The notes beneath the pieces were generated by a model, which did no database searches, had not been told where the DNA came from, and saw only the letters and a list, made by a program, of their open reading frames with translations. A stretch of DNA of 64,000 nucleotides from Cryptomeria japonica (taxonomy: Eukaryota > Streptophyta > Pinopsida > Cupressales > Cupressaceae), in NCBI RefSeq assembly GCF_030272615.1, contig NC_081405.1, positions 474,454,008-474,518,007 on the forward strand, written 5' to 3'. The position numbers and the translations under genes are program-made. Below, one piece after another: positions 12,051 through 24,412 of the stretch (position 1 is the first letter of the stretch; the number at the start of each line of letters is the position of its first letter).

Positions 12051-12796
12051 CACAAGCAAATAGATCTTAAAACCTATTTAATCCTTTCATATTTGGCATG
12101 TCCATGCATTCCATGTTGGGTGTGAAAGTTGGTGAAGTGTCTATAGGGTACCTCTAGTGCAATCAAAGACCTAATAGGGCTCTTGGAGGACTGTAACAAT
12201 CAATTTTTGGACATTTTGGTCCAAAACACCATATCCTGATTTTGATTTATGTTTGAGAACTTCCAAAAGGGTATCTAGAAGTGGTCTTGTTTTGTGCTTA
12301 GGGTCAAAGCGTCAAAATATATGGCCAAAAATCTCTCTAAGTAGGACTACTAGGATCTAGTCACCCCGAGAGAACCAATAGTGTGGAATGGCCTAAAAGG
12401 GCTTGTGACAAAGGCGATTTTGGTTTATTTGAGTCAATCTGAGTTTGTGGACATTATGGGTTACCTGCCTCTAACCTTGCAAGTGTCTTTTGTGGTGTTG
12501 TCTCAAGTTGCCACGTTGTGAGACCTAGTCAAAGGTTGAGAGCCTTGGGTTCAGTAACCTAATGTGTACCCTGGAGTTTGAAGTTTAAAACCACAGCCTT
12601 GGTGTTTTGTTAACCCTCTCAATCCCTCTGCATTAGCAATATAACAGTAGAAATAAATATATAATGACAGCAGTGTAGAAGCAATAAAATTAATCATGAC
12701 AACAATGATGGCAGATATAGTAGTATAACAACAAAAATTATCATGATTCAAAATCCATAGCCAATAATATAAGCTATATAATATATAACAGCTCGT
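12051..12796. other. Unassigned spacer
   Basis: No supported gene. A minus-strand open frame at 12551-12913 has no family motif and crosses into the LINE relic, so it is regarded as chance. Confidence 0.35.
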
Positions 12797-14122
12797 GTGA
12801 CCAGATCTTCCACCCAACCCTCGAAGGGGGTTCGTCCTCTTCCCTATGCCAAATCCTCCGCTATGGTGGTTTGTGGACAGGATGTCGTGGACAACATTGG
12901 GTTCTACCAACACTGTGCTCTGGTGTGTACATTCTCTAGTCTCTGGCCTTCTCTACCGAACCTTCATCGTTGCGTAAGTGACTTTTGGCGGCCTTTGGTT
13001 GCTCACAATATTGAGCTTTTTCCTTGTGCTAAAGGTTTTTTTATCACTTCTTTAGATCTTCTGCTGATCGAGATTTGGTTTTGGGTATGTTGTGGGCTTG
13101 GGGAGTGCACTCCCTCTCTGTTAAGCCTTGGACAACTTCTTTTAACCCTCTCACTGAACCACTTAATGTGCGTCCACTTTGGGTTCGCCTCATCAATCTC
13201 CCTCTTCATTTCTTGGAACACTCTTGTTATGAGGCTATCGGTAACTCTATTGGTCATTTCTTGAAGGTCTATGAAGCTACATCCTCAATGGACCACACTA
13301 CCTATGCTCGCATTCTTGTGGACATTGACATCTCCTCTCCTCTCCTGGGAGATGTGGTTCTTATGGTGGGGGATACGCCTTGGTCACAACTGCTAGATTT
13401 TGAAGGCCTCCCCTTCCGTTGTCGAAGATGCTTTTCTACGAGTCATCTTGCTTCAGACTGTTCTGTTGCATGCCACAAAGGTGTTTCTACCTGGTAGAAA
13501 AATGCTATTGTTGATCACTTAATAGTCAATGCTCCTAACTCTGTGTCTGTTGACTCCTCTCATGAGGATGTTGTGCCCCTCACAGCTATTGATCCTCTTG
13601 TTGCCCCTTTTGTGGCCTCATCTCCTAAAGTCCCCACTTCTATTTCTCTTGTTTTGCAGCCATGTTCTTCTTCTGCTGGATCTACTTGTGTTGCTATTGT
13701 TTTGTCACAGCCTATTGCGGCTCTACACCAGCCTTCTACTGCTCTATTGCAACACCTTGTTGACACCACTGATTGTAACCCTACAGGGCCCCTCCCAATT
13801 GATCTCTTTTTTGATGGACCTAATGACAACATCGTCTAGACTGTGGTTGCTCGTAGGAGGAAGGGAAAGTCTTCTCCCCTACCCAAAACCCCCCCTCGTG
13901 GGGGTTTGGGTGTCTCACCCCCCCCCCCTTGAGGGGGGTCTTTTTTGTTCTCCAGTTGCATAGCATTCCTTGCCTGTCTAACTATGTTTGTTTCTAACTA
14001 CCTATGGTCGGTTGTTCTTTTGCCAACATCATTTCTCTTGATGTTGTTTGTTTTATGTTGATAGTTTTCTACTATGTTAAGGGTCAGCGCCCTAGTTAGC
14101 GTTGCTTTACTAATAAAAAACA
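12797..14122 (+). pseudogene. L1-type LINE relic with ORF1 only (DUF4283 and CCHC finger)
   Basis: From about 12970 in one frame the sequence encodes a DUF4283-type nucleic-acid-binding domain (VRPLWVRLINLPLHF, then SIGHFLKVYEATSSMDHT and ARILVDIDIS) followed by a zinc-knuckle-like CRRCFSTSHLASDC. This is the usual ORF1 protein of plant L1 LINEs, which binds the element RNA. The frame is stopped by TAG at about 13495 and 13837, and the N-terminal part lies in another frame. After a basic end (RRRKGKSSP) the sequence passes straight into a 3' UTR ending ACTAATAAAAAAC. There is no endonuclease or RT ORF2. Target duplications are not clear. Confidence 0.7.
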
Positions 14123-14599
14123 GTTAACAATAGCAATAATTTAAATTTTTTATTCATTGTTCAACTTTAAACTCAAGTCTCAAACTTCAAATCTTTTAAT
14201 ATTGTATTAGAGTAGGTCATTATTCTAAGTTGCAAAAGAGATTAAAGGTGCAATAGTAATGGTCTGGTACAGTATGTATGGTATTGGGTAAGAAGCAGAG
14301 ACAAACAATTTTTTTGTGAATGTGATTATACAATTTTAGGATGGCATTTATATTGTTACTAAAAAACAATAAAGTGAAATAACAGTAAATCACCAACATT
14401 ATATGAATTTGATAAATTGTGAAAACACCACCTTAATGCAAGACCACCAACATTTTTGACACAAATAAAATGATTTGATTAGCTCTACACTAATGTTCCA
14501 TGGTGTTTTGGGGACAATAGTTTCTTTAGTCATTAACCTTTTGCTTGTGAGAAGATGCAGTGCTTTGATTGTCGGGATGTGATCAAGTCAACATGTCCA
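14123..14599. other. Unassigned AT-rich spacer
   Basis: No coding or repeat feature was recognised. The right border is approximate, because the long-LTR fragment fades in from about 14600. Confidence 0.35.
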
Positions 14600-15804
14600 T
14601 GTTTTGGACTAAGATGAGCAGCTGAGGTGGTGCCTAGTCGTCATCAACCCAATAACATCATTCCAAGTCGAAGTACCCAAATTCAATGTACTTGACTCAC
14701 CCAACGAGGAGTATAACTACCATATGTGGAGGCACAAATTTCAATGTACCTAACCTCATCACTCATTGGTGCACATTCAGAGATGGACATGTGTTCTATT
14801 CATTGTAATTTTCTCATCGATCAAGAGGGAGTTTGTTGTAACAAACTCTAATTAGGTTTTTATTATTAGATCTTGGCCATTGATTTGAGAATCAATCTGA
14901 GTCTTTCATTTGTAAAGGGAACTTCATAAAAGGCTTGCTCTCTTCATTTGCAAAGGGTTAATAGACAATAGTTAGCAGCAGAAGTTAATAGCAATAAGAT
15001 AACAAGTAGAGTAGAGTAGGAGAAGGCAAAAATTGTTGCCAAGGCATGTAAACAAACTTACTTTCATTGAATTTATGGTGAATAGTGGTGTTTCTTCTAC
15101 ATATTGCATGGTTTCTCGTTATATCCTTAAATTTAGATAAAGTCCATTGATTGTAATGAAGTGTGATGATATTTGATGAATCCTTCAGTTCATACCATTT
15201 ACACCTTGTTGGTTGCAAGTTGTAGTGCATGGTTAGTCTGAACCTAATTATTATTTGTGGCTAAGTTCGATTGTGAACACTTCATTTGGATCACGCCAGT
15301 ATTGGGTGTTTGAATGGATTGTTTACAATATAAAGATCTTTCACTACTTTAGGAGATCAGATTATTTCTATGGCGTTGTGAGCTATCTCCGGTTAAGTAG
15401 AAAGTAGTTTCATGAAGGATTCGTCTATCAAAGCATCATTCATTATTGTCATTGTCCTTAGGAATTAAGAGTTAGCATAGATTCTCTAAACCCTTCCCCT
15501 TTTTCTCTTTTTTCAATTCAAATCAGTTTAGGAGAAAGCATCACAAGATTGCAATATCAAATGATTAAGTTCCAATCACATTGAAGGAATTCTAATTGTA
15601 GTTCAAGTATAAACGTCAGTCCCCTTGTGATTCTAGCAAAATCACATCAACACACTGAGTCTATCCATGTATAAAGTCAAGACCTAACTATTGGAACCTT
15701 GGAGTCATCTCGTTTTATCACATAATTTAGCATCCAAGAGATCTTTGTTCAAGAGAGGATTATTTTATTCTATGTTGCATGGTGTCATAAAAAACCCATG
15801 AACA
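14600..15804 (+). repeat. 3' portion of a long LTR
   Basis: Order and wording match the 3' end of the complete long LTRs: a block with CAATGTACTTGACTC that also occurs in the 35723-40346 copy, GTTTGTTGTAACAAAC, a decayed telo-box palindrome at 14843-14860, a weakened TATA box (TTCATAAAAGGC, 14931), GGGTTAATAGACAATAG, and the tail ending CATAAAAAACCCATGAACA. The head, hairpin array and ORF are absent. This copy is more diverged than those to its right, so it is probably an older insertion. Confidence 0.65.
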
Positions 15805-16389
15805 CAATCCTTTCCTTTCTCAATTGAATTGATCTCCTCTTTTAAATCTTCAATTGTGGGAAGTCACACCTCTCCATAAGAAATGAGTCATCACTCTTCA
15901 TTACTGCCCTTTGAGAATAATTATTTATTTCCAAACTGATGATTGATGATCTGATTTCTATTTATCAAAGTTATTACTCAATGAATTTATGAATTGATGA
16001 TTCACATTGATTACTAATTATTCCCTCCTCATATATACCTTGTCATGCTCAAAGGACACATTCCTTTATTCGTTGTTGTTGGTCTTAAATATTTTTTTTT
16101 TTTTTATTGTTATTTTTATGATTATATTTTTTTGTTTAGAGAAATCATAGGAGGCAGGAGAATAACCAATGACTTGTCCATATTTCAGATTTTATTTTTA
16201 TGTTTGATCATTGTTGCCCAAGTCTATTAATCAACCCCTTAATAGAATAAATGTTTTATTCCATCGCTCAAGTCTAAGGGCTATGATTTGACTAATAAAG
16301 GTTGCAATCTAATTGTTATACAGGTTGCTATCTATCTTGTAATGGTGGGGACATGACATTTTGTAATGTGATATTAGGAACTTGGGAGA
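15805..16389. other. Unassigned spacer
   Basis: No supported gene. It contains a long T run near 16092. Confidence 0.35.
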
Positions 16390-16910
16390 ACTAAGTTTGT
16401 CTTGGAATGGATCAAGAGATGGTGAACAAGAATATCAAGTCAGTCAAAGGAAGTATGCTACCTCAGTTTTACAGCAATTCAATTTGCAAGATTATAAATC
16501 AGTTAGTGTTCTTTGACAGTAGATGAGATAGAGGACACATGCATCGCCCTTTATGTGAGTGCAACTGGTAGTTTGCTATGGTTTGCACCAAACTAGACAT
16601 TACCCAAGCAATAAAAGTCCCAAGAAGGTCTGTGTCAATATTAGACAAGGATACCAGAGTATAGACGATCTTCAAGTTTATTTTACACATCTAAATGTTT
16701 TGCTACCTAAGACATACATTGTGTAGAAGATTGGATATGCAGAGATTTGTAGTTGCAGGTTGAGCAAGAGATGTGAATGGTGGGAGATCCACCAATGGGT
16801 ATGTGTTCACCCTATTTTGCAATATGGTTGATTGGATGAGAAATGGTTAATATGTGCTTTCTCTTTCAACTTCAATTTCAAAGGCAAAGGTGAAGTACAC
16901 TGATATTCAT
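16390..16910 (+). pseudogene. Copia RT to RNase H relic, plus strand
   Basis: The sequence reads QRKYATSVLQQFNLQDYKS, a standard piece near the end of Copia reverse transcriptase, then SATGSLLWF (normally GSLLYLT) and, after frame changes, STNGYVFTLFCNMVDWM from the RNase H domain (normally STTGYVF...ISW). Stops and shifts are frequent. No LTR or integrase is attached on the plus strand. It is an inactive fragment, oriented opposite to the Copia relic at 18119-19430. Confidence 0.65.
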
Positions 16911-17740
16911 GAGTTGTTTCTGAGCAATGATGTGTAGCTCTAGATATTGTTGTTGCTTGGTGAAGTCCATGAGCATAGAGAAGCTTAGATGGTGCAACTT
17001 GGTTATAGGTTTCCTACCCCTAGTGGTTAGTTCATTTTGTTGGAACCCTTTATGTTCTTTCATAGAGTATACAATAGGTAGAATATTAAGATTAGGTGTG
17101 TTGCATACCTTGCAAATCCTTGTAGTAATTTGGGATATTATTATAATGTCAGAATTAGTTAGGCATGATAATATTTTAATACTATTCATATATGGATCCT
17201 CGTGAAAAGAGGTATTACACTAAGGAATCCATGAAATTCTCATATGCCACTTGGCAATTGTATTATGATGTGAAAAAAAACATTTATGTCATGTAAGAGC
17301 ATCTATAATAGTGTAAGACACATAAGAAAATATATAGCACGTGTAATAGTATGTGAGAAAAGGATTACATAGTAGACTAGTAAAAGAATCCTTGGTCTGC
17401 TAATAATAGTCATATGTAAGAAGTAATTAGTGCTTCACGAGAGCAACACTTGGGAACTGCTTATGACGCCTTTGGTCATTTTGGTCAAAGATAGCTTGAA
17501 AATAAGTTACATTCTACATTGAAGGCCACTCTCTTGAAATGTAGCATTCAATTTTTTACCGTGGCATCCAAGTGCCATTTTTGGGCTGATGGTGGTCTTA
17601 TGGTATATTTTTGGGCCTCATTGAGCCTCTATATTGAAGGCTTGGAATGGAGGTTAATGCATTTCGTTTGTACAAGGTAATTCTGTCAATTTTCCTCTAG
17701 AAACAAGGTGTTAATTTCATTGAAAGACAATGGCTCTGAT
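16911..17740. other. Unassigned spacer
   Basis: No motif was recognised. The right edge carries the minus-strand primer-site-like sequence described in the next entry. Confidence 0.3.
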
Positions 17741-18118
17741 ATGATATTAATTTGTTGCTGATAATATGTTTGGTGTGTGCTTTGGAGGATTAGTTTAACC
17801 AAAAGGATTTTCCTAGGATATATGTGTCACTTTTATTATGCGGTTGTAATATTCTTCTTCTCATTCTTTCTAAATTCTTGTTCTTTTACAATATTATCAT
17901 TATTTATTCCCGATGAATATTATATTGTAGAATATATGAGACAAAGACTTAAACAACCAACTCTATTATTCAGGAGCCAACTGTAAACAACCTACAATCT
18001 ACATGAAAAAGATAATAACAATGTGCTAATGATAGCACAATAATAACAAATATAAACTACAATGTATCCTATATTGCTAACATACATCTAATAATGCTAA
18101 CATTAATCTATATTAATT
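17741..18118 (-). repeat. Short Copia LTR on the minus strand with adjacent primer site
   Basis: On the minus strand, an RNase H end and a small purine tract (AAGGGGCAG) run into AATTAATATAGATTAATG, an LTR start also present at 25592. At the other side, near 17725-17745, the minus strand reads ATATCAGAGCCATTG, close to the plant initiator-tRNA-Met primer site TGGTATCAGAGCC. An LTR with pol on its upstream side and a primer site on its downstream side is what a shared LTR between two tandem elements would look like. Confidence 0.5.
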
Positions 18119-19430
18119 TAATACTGCCCCTTAATGACTAATCCAAATACAATTCCAAGTTTATCTCTGAACTTGACAAATTCATCTTTATGCAATTTAT
18201 TCCTCTCGAGGACAATAATAAATAATGGTGATGAATTGCAATATGATTAGTTCAAGCATGATAGATTGGATTATTCAACATCTTGAGAACACTTTGGTGG
18301 TTGTAGAAAATTGAGGTTAATGCGGTTTCATCCAACTAAACATCTACCAATAGCCTTAGTAAGCACATGGCATCACAACCTATACTAACTACTGCCTTAT
18401 ATTTTGCTTTAATAGAGGATAAGGCAACTACATTTTGTAGCTTGCTCTACCAAGAAATTACTTCTAAACCAAGAAGGAAAGCATAACCTATTGTAGACTT
18501 TCGTGTATCAAATTATCCAACACAATTAGAATCAATATATCCAATTAGCATAATGTCAACAGATTGATAAGATAGGATGGCAAAGCCAAGGGACCCTTTG
18601 ACATATCTAAGAACTCATTTTGCAGTTTGTCAATGAGTCTTAGACATGAATTGACAAAAACCTAACTAGATAACACGATCTAGTCTTGTAGTAGTAAGCT
18701 AAATCAACACACCTAACACTACTTAATACACAATTTCACAAACCTGTGATGAAATAGTGTTATTTGAAAGCTTAATCCCAACTTCTGGATACACATAAAT
18801 GTTAGATTACATTCAATCGTTTGAAAAAAATTTCAAATGAGATTTAGCATACTTAGTTTGTCATACAAAAATTGTCACTAATTTGACAAAATTCTACACC
18901 TAAACAATATTGAAGCAGGCGAAGATCTAGTTCAAAAATAGATCATACATCAATGTTTCACATGTTCAGTTAAAATAGCATTGATTTGAGTGATGGCAAG
19001 TTCATCAACATAGACAATCGAGATCACTATGTCACCATCACTACTTTTGACATAGAGAGTAGGTTCTAAATGACTTCTTCTATAACCAAAATCTCTAAGA
19101 TTTTAATCAATATTAAAATACCAAACTCAAGGGGCTTGTTTAAGTCCATAAAAGGACTTTATCAACCTGCACAAATCTTCTTTGCCTAGAAACTAGAACC
19201 CTTATGGCTAGGTCATGTAGAACTCTTCCTTCAAGTATCCATTCAAGTAGGCACTTTTGACATCCATTCCATCCAAATTGAGTAACAATCGAGATAACCA
19301 ACTGAAAAGTTACCATCTTTACAGTATACGCAAAGGTCTCTTCATCCTCTACCCCTTCTGCTTGTAAAATATCCTTTGGTGACAAGACAAACTTAGTACT
19401 TATTTAAAGAAAAATTGGATTTACAATTTT
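18119..19430 (-). pseudogene. Copia RT to RNase H relic, minus strand
   Basis: Reading the minus strand, recognisable pieces appear in order: FAYTVKMVTFQLVIS and a SAYLNG-like block from RT, KGSLGFAILSYQS, IGYIDSNCVG and TRKSTIGYAFLLGLEVISW from RNase H, then ALSSIKAKYKA and an end resembling EFVKFRDKLGIVFGL. These are the last two enzyme domains of Ty1-copia pol. Many stops and shifts show it is old. The 5' part (gag, protease, integrase) is missing beyond 19430. Confidence 0.7.
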
Positions 19431-20654
19431 GAAAATCTATTTACAACAGTGTTATTGGGAGACACATCTTTGGACACCTAAGATGCAACCTCGAGACCAA
19501 GATGCATCTCTTGTCTCAGAGACATTTCTGGAGTTGGAGGGGTATGCAAGGTTAGGGAGGACAACACTCCCAATGTCTCGCAAAGTTTCCCACAATAAAA
19601 TTTATCTCTTTGGCAAAAAATTAGGTCAAACGGCAAATAAAACAAAAAACCCTGATGTCATTACTTAAAAAACTGATGGATAGGTGAAAAATGTGGGCTA
19701 CAAAAAATGCAACGCATCCACAAATATCAACAAAGCCGAGGTATTTCAGACATTAAACTTTCAAGTAGCTTACAAAAGTTATTTGTTATGCCTATATTTA
19801 CAAAGTTTCATCTCTATAAGGAATTTGTTGCTCCCTAAACCAACAAAAACCCAAATTTTCCCAGTATCCACCATTAAAATCATAGGCAATGCTGAATAGA
19901 AATCATTTAAAAACAAAAAATTCAAATAATACATTAGGAAACTCAAAAATATGTGCAAATCTTTTATGTTTCACCTAATCTTCTTGGCACACCTTTAAAA
20001 ATGTAGACATAATCTAGACCACTCAAAATAATTAAAAAAAAAAGAGAATTTTTTTTTCCAAAAGACTTATGAAATATCAAAACAAGGACGTGATACCTTG
20101 GCATTGAATGCTAAGAAACTAAAAACTAAAATAACACCTAGAAACTTTACTGAGTTTTTAAAATTTTAGTAAATCTGAAATCATAAAGGTAAACAAATAG
20201 ATTGTGTTGTTTGATGACTTCCAAGCTGGTTGGAGAAAAAAATAATAGATAGCTACCTGGTCATTTGGCCCATTCAATGCATTCAAAGAACATTGCTTCA
20301 TTGATAACCTTTATCTGTGCCTGAGAATTCAAAAACACAATAAACAATGATGCATATACAACTGAATATTCAAATAAGAACTTGAAGTAACCTTAGATGT
20401 CTAAGAATAATTTCAACTTTGTGATTCTTGGGCCAAGTTTTTCATTCTTTATAGAAACTGCATCAAAGAACTTAGAACACCTACATACGAAATCATCTAC
20501 CAAACTATCTATGATTCTATCACCTTAACTAGGTATCTACAATGGCCTATATAGAGCTCATAAGATTTTTGTTTCAAACAACATAACTTTCAAGGTACTG
20601 GCCACAAAAAATTATAAGTCTTGTTGCTAATATTCTTCTTTTTTTTCGTGCGGA
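19431..20654. other. Unassigned spacer
   Basis: No gene was recognised. This stretch may contain the 5' flank of the hAT relic that follows. Terminal inverted repeats could not be identified. Confidence 0.3.
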
Positions 20655-22286
20655 ATGTCAAGTGGGGGAAAACTAAGCTTGTACCCTTTGCGGAAGTATG
20701 TTGATCGTGTTCCAAGGCAAAAAGGTAGAGATAGAACAACCATGATTAGATATAAGCTTTGTCCAATGGCATGGCAAGGTACTTACGCAAGGGTGAAGGC
20801 TCATTTTCTTCACATACTTGGAAAAAGTATTTATTCTTGTCTAAATGAGACAAAACGATATGAGACTTTGAGGGATCAAGAAAGGGTTGATGGGAAAGTT
20901 TATAATATGAGCTCCTCTCAAGCTTCAACGACAAGGGCAACTGTTGCAACTCATAATCAGAATAGAAAGACAAAGGTTGATGTGTCTTCTAAAGATGTAG
21001 CAACACAATAGTCTCACCAGAAGCCACGTACTAGTAGCTCAAACCCTATTGGAAGGCTATTTGATGTGTTAGGTCGAGAAGCAGCTGATGCAACAATTGC
21101 ACACTTCTTTTATTCAAATGGAATACCGTTTAATGTTGCTTGCTCACATTTATATGCAGAGATGGTCCAAGCTATCAATAATGGACCAGCTATGTATAAA
21201 TCTCCGGGGTCTATAAAGATTGGCACAATTCTAATTGATAAAGAAATAATTCAATTTAAACAGCAAACTTCACCAATGAAAAGAGTGTGTGCTACAAAAG
21301 GATGCAGTATTGTGATGGATGGGTGGATAGATGTTAGAAATCATCCACTACTTAATGTCATGGTGACATGCAACAAAGGGCCTTATTTTTTAAGGCAATA
21401 GATTGTTCGAAACAAAAAAAATGCAATTTTTCCTCATAATCAGCTATGTGACAACATTGAGAGGTGGGGGCATCACGTGTAATCCAAGTTGTTACCGATC
21501 CTACCCCTATTTGTAAAGCAACAAGTATGATGGTGCAAAAAAAGTATAAGCATATATTTTGGACACCATGTTGTGTGCATTCATTGAACAATGCACTCAA
21601 AGATATTGGCAAGTTCCAATGGATTTCAGACCTCATAGAAAATGGTGGAAAAATATAGATACTCATATGTAACCATCACCACACACAAGTCATTTATCAT
21701 AAATTTGCCAAGGTAGAACTTCTCAAACCAATTGATACATGGTTTGCTTCTTTATTCTTCTTGACTGCCTTTGTGAAGTCAAAGAAGTTTTGTGTTCCAC
21801 GGTTGTTAGTGATGCATGGGTAGCTTGGAGGCAATCTACATTAGATACCGCAATTGTGGTGAGAGGTTTGGTCCTTCATGACAGCTTTTGGGCTGATGTA
21901 ATTGTTGTGGACTTTATTAGGCCCATATGTGAGGTGATTGAATTTGCAAACTTAGACAAGCCATGTGTGGGAGAATTTTATGAAGACATCGATTCCATGT
22001 GTGAAAGAGTCAAGAAAATAAGTGATGCAAAAGAGCTTTCTTTATATCCTTTGATAGAAGATAAGTTACATGGAAGACGGAACAAACTTAACACACCCCT
22101 TCATTGCCATGCCTATGCCTTAAATCCTAAATGGCATAATACACAAGAGACCAATAAGAGGGCTCCACATGAGGATAGAGAGGTATATGAAAGGATTTTG
22201 GGTTGCAATTCAAGAGATTTATGGTCAAGGTGAGGATGCCTCAATTATAAGGAGCCAATGGAATAAGTTTTCATGTGGGCAAGGTG
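20655..22286 (+). pseudogene. hAT/DUF659 transposase relic, 5' part
   Basis: The first block (20655-21008) encodes a BED-finger-like start: LCPMAWQGTYARVKAHFLH, the pattern of plant hAT proteins where a finger is followed by a conserved His. A second block (21066-21398) is DUF659: REAADATIAHFFYSNGIPFN and GCSIVMDGWIDVRNHPLLN. A third has HIFWTPCCVHSLNNALKDIG and a fourth (about 21770-22140) STLDTAIVVRGLVLHDSFW up to HAYALNPKWH. TAG at 21009 and several later stops and shifts inactivate it. The gene is interrupted after 22286 by a solo LTR and resumes at 23970. Confidence 0.8.
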
Positions 22287-23969
22287 TGTTAGAACACAGA
22301 TTTACTACTAAGGGAGGGGGTGAATCAATAGTAAATGTAACTTAAAACTTTATCCAATTAGACCCTTTTTTTTTCATAAAATGCTTTGCAACTAAAATTG
22401 AAACTGAGACAATAAAGCAAAGGAATCACACATGGAACAACTACACAAGATTTGACGTGGAAACCCAAGAAGGGAAAAACCACGGTGAGTAACGCTGCTA
22501 GGATCTACTGTCCTAATCCAACCTCACAGTTGAAATCAATTACAATTTTTTAAGGGCACCAACCCTAAGGAGTCACCAAACCCCTATATGAGCACCAACT
22601 CAACCAACAACACAACTCAATAACATGAGTACCAATTCAGACCTCTTAGAGTACCAACTCTAAACTCATTTCACAAGTTATAACAGATTATGAGTTCTGT
22701 GACTTTATCATACAAAACTATTAAGAGCACCAATCCCTTGAATCAAAAGCACCAACTTTTCAATCAAGAGAACCTACTCTTCAATCAATAAAGTAACAAT
22801 GTGTTTTCAACTACTGTTTCAGAGAACAGAACTACTAAATAAACAGCTTTGACGAACTGAAATATATTCCTCTATCTGAATGTCAAAGGTCACTGAATGT
22901 ATTCAACAAAAGATGTTCTGCTCTGAACTATGCCTCTGTATCTGAATGCCAAAAGTCACTGAATATCTGCAACAAAAGATGTTCTAAACACAAGTAACAC
23001 TGATAACCAGTTTATGTTTGAAAACTGAAACCAACTTCACAGTTTGCTTTATATTGATGAGCAGATTAGTTCATTTACTGTGATTAAAGTAAGAACTGCA
23101 AATATCATAAAATCTGAAACAAAGCATTAAAAAAAATTTTACCAAGTCCGCAATCTTAGAAGCCACTCTAATACCGGTGTTATTCTTTGTACATGCTTTG
23201 GCTGATCTGCTAATAGTTCTTCAGTTCCAAGGCAGTACGTACATTACTTTTCAGAACAACATGATATCTTTTTACTCAAATTTCTCAATAAATTCCAGTA
23301 TAGAACATCAGAAATTATTGCTCTGGAATATCATACTCACGATTTTGCTGTTTATATCTAACACAATGACCACACAAAAAAACATATCCATGCTTCGAAT
23401 GTATATCTATTAAATAGAGATGTTCACTGCTTATAACCAAGTCGGTTGCCAACCGATTGTAAATACCATTAGTTAATGACTTGTCAGACAAAGGCAGTTC
23501 AACATAAAGTAATTCTTATTCTTCATTAAGATAAGAACAAGGAAGGCTGCGATTAACCAGCCTCAACCAAATCAACCAACTGAAAACTAACTCATACGTT
23601 TTAAATACAAATGACTGATCAAATGTACTGCTTGCTTTGCAAAAGTGTGCGCTGAGAATAAAGGTTTCGACAGGATTTGAAATCAACACATAATATAGAT
23701 ACAACAGTCCGATCTGAAACATGTGCAGATTCTGAAGCAATTACCAAATGCACGTCTTTATGATAGTTTAATGATGTAATCCATTACTGTATCAATTTCT
23801 GTGATACAATACTTTTGGCAACGAATCAATGCAATTTGTAATGATAGTAAACATAAATCTGACTGTAAATCTAAACCTGTTGACAGAGATGAACGTTACC
23901 ATATAAAGCAGAACCTATTATTTCAATAATCTGAACTTGTGATTGACATCAATGGCAAAACATCTAACA
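22287..23969 (-). repeat. Solo Copia-type LTR with perfect 5-bp target duplication
   Basis: On the minus strand the unit begins TGTTAGATGTTTTGCC and ends GTGTTCTAACA, so the ends are TGTTA and TAACA. AGGTG is present on both sides (22282-22286 and 23970-23974). It carries the lineage motif CGGTGGTTTTTCCC followed by GGGTTTCCACGTCAAATC (minus strand, about 22441-22487), as in the Copia LTRs at 4166 and 30035. There is no internal region, so it arose by recombination between two LTRs after insertion in the hAT gene. Confidence 0.88.
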
Positions 23970-24412
23970 AGGTGATTTTGCTTCAGTGGAAGCTTTATAT
24001 GATATGCGAGCGAAGAAAGACCAATTGCAATCTCTTGCAATCAAATTGCTCTCACAAGTAGCTAGTTCTTCATCTTGTGAGAGAAATTGGAATACTTATG
24101 GTTTTATTCATTCACAAAAGAGGAACTGATTAGGGTCAAATAAAGAAGAGAACTTGGTCTACATTCATAGCTCATTTCGTCTTCTCTCTCATGTTGATAC
24201 TGGGTACATGAGGGTCCTCCAGCAAAATGGGACCAAATTGCACCTGATGGAGAAGTTGCAGCCATGGGGGATGAAGCAGTTGAACCAAATGGCCTTAATG
24301 AATTTCCCCCATTTCTACTAGCATCAGAGGAACCTAAGTTAGAGAGTGATGAGTATTTGGAGAGCATCTTAGCTGAGGACCTTGATATGGATGATCAAAA
24401 CATAGCAAAGTA
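23970..24412 (+). pseudogene. hAT transposase relic, C-terminal dimerisation part
   Basis: This continues the gene broken at 22286. It reads AKKDQLQSLAIKLLSQVASS and then CERNWNTYGFIHSQKRN, the C-terminal dimerisation region used by hAT transposases to form oligomers. The acidic tail near 24340-24412 (EDLDMDDQN) ends with TAG. A stop after KRN and a shift near 24210 make it non-functional. Removing the solo LTR and one AGGTG copy joins the two parts. Confidence 0.75.

Noticed and set aside
12551..12913. 120-codon minus-strand frame as a gene
   Set aside because: No motif, Tyr/Ile/Ser-rich low-complexity text, and it overlaps the LINE relic on the other strand.
13529..13963. 144-codon Leu-rich frame as a membrane protein
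   Set aside because: It is a shifted-frame shadow of the LINE ORF1 C-terminal region; the Leu runs come from CTT/CTC-rich coding text.
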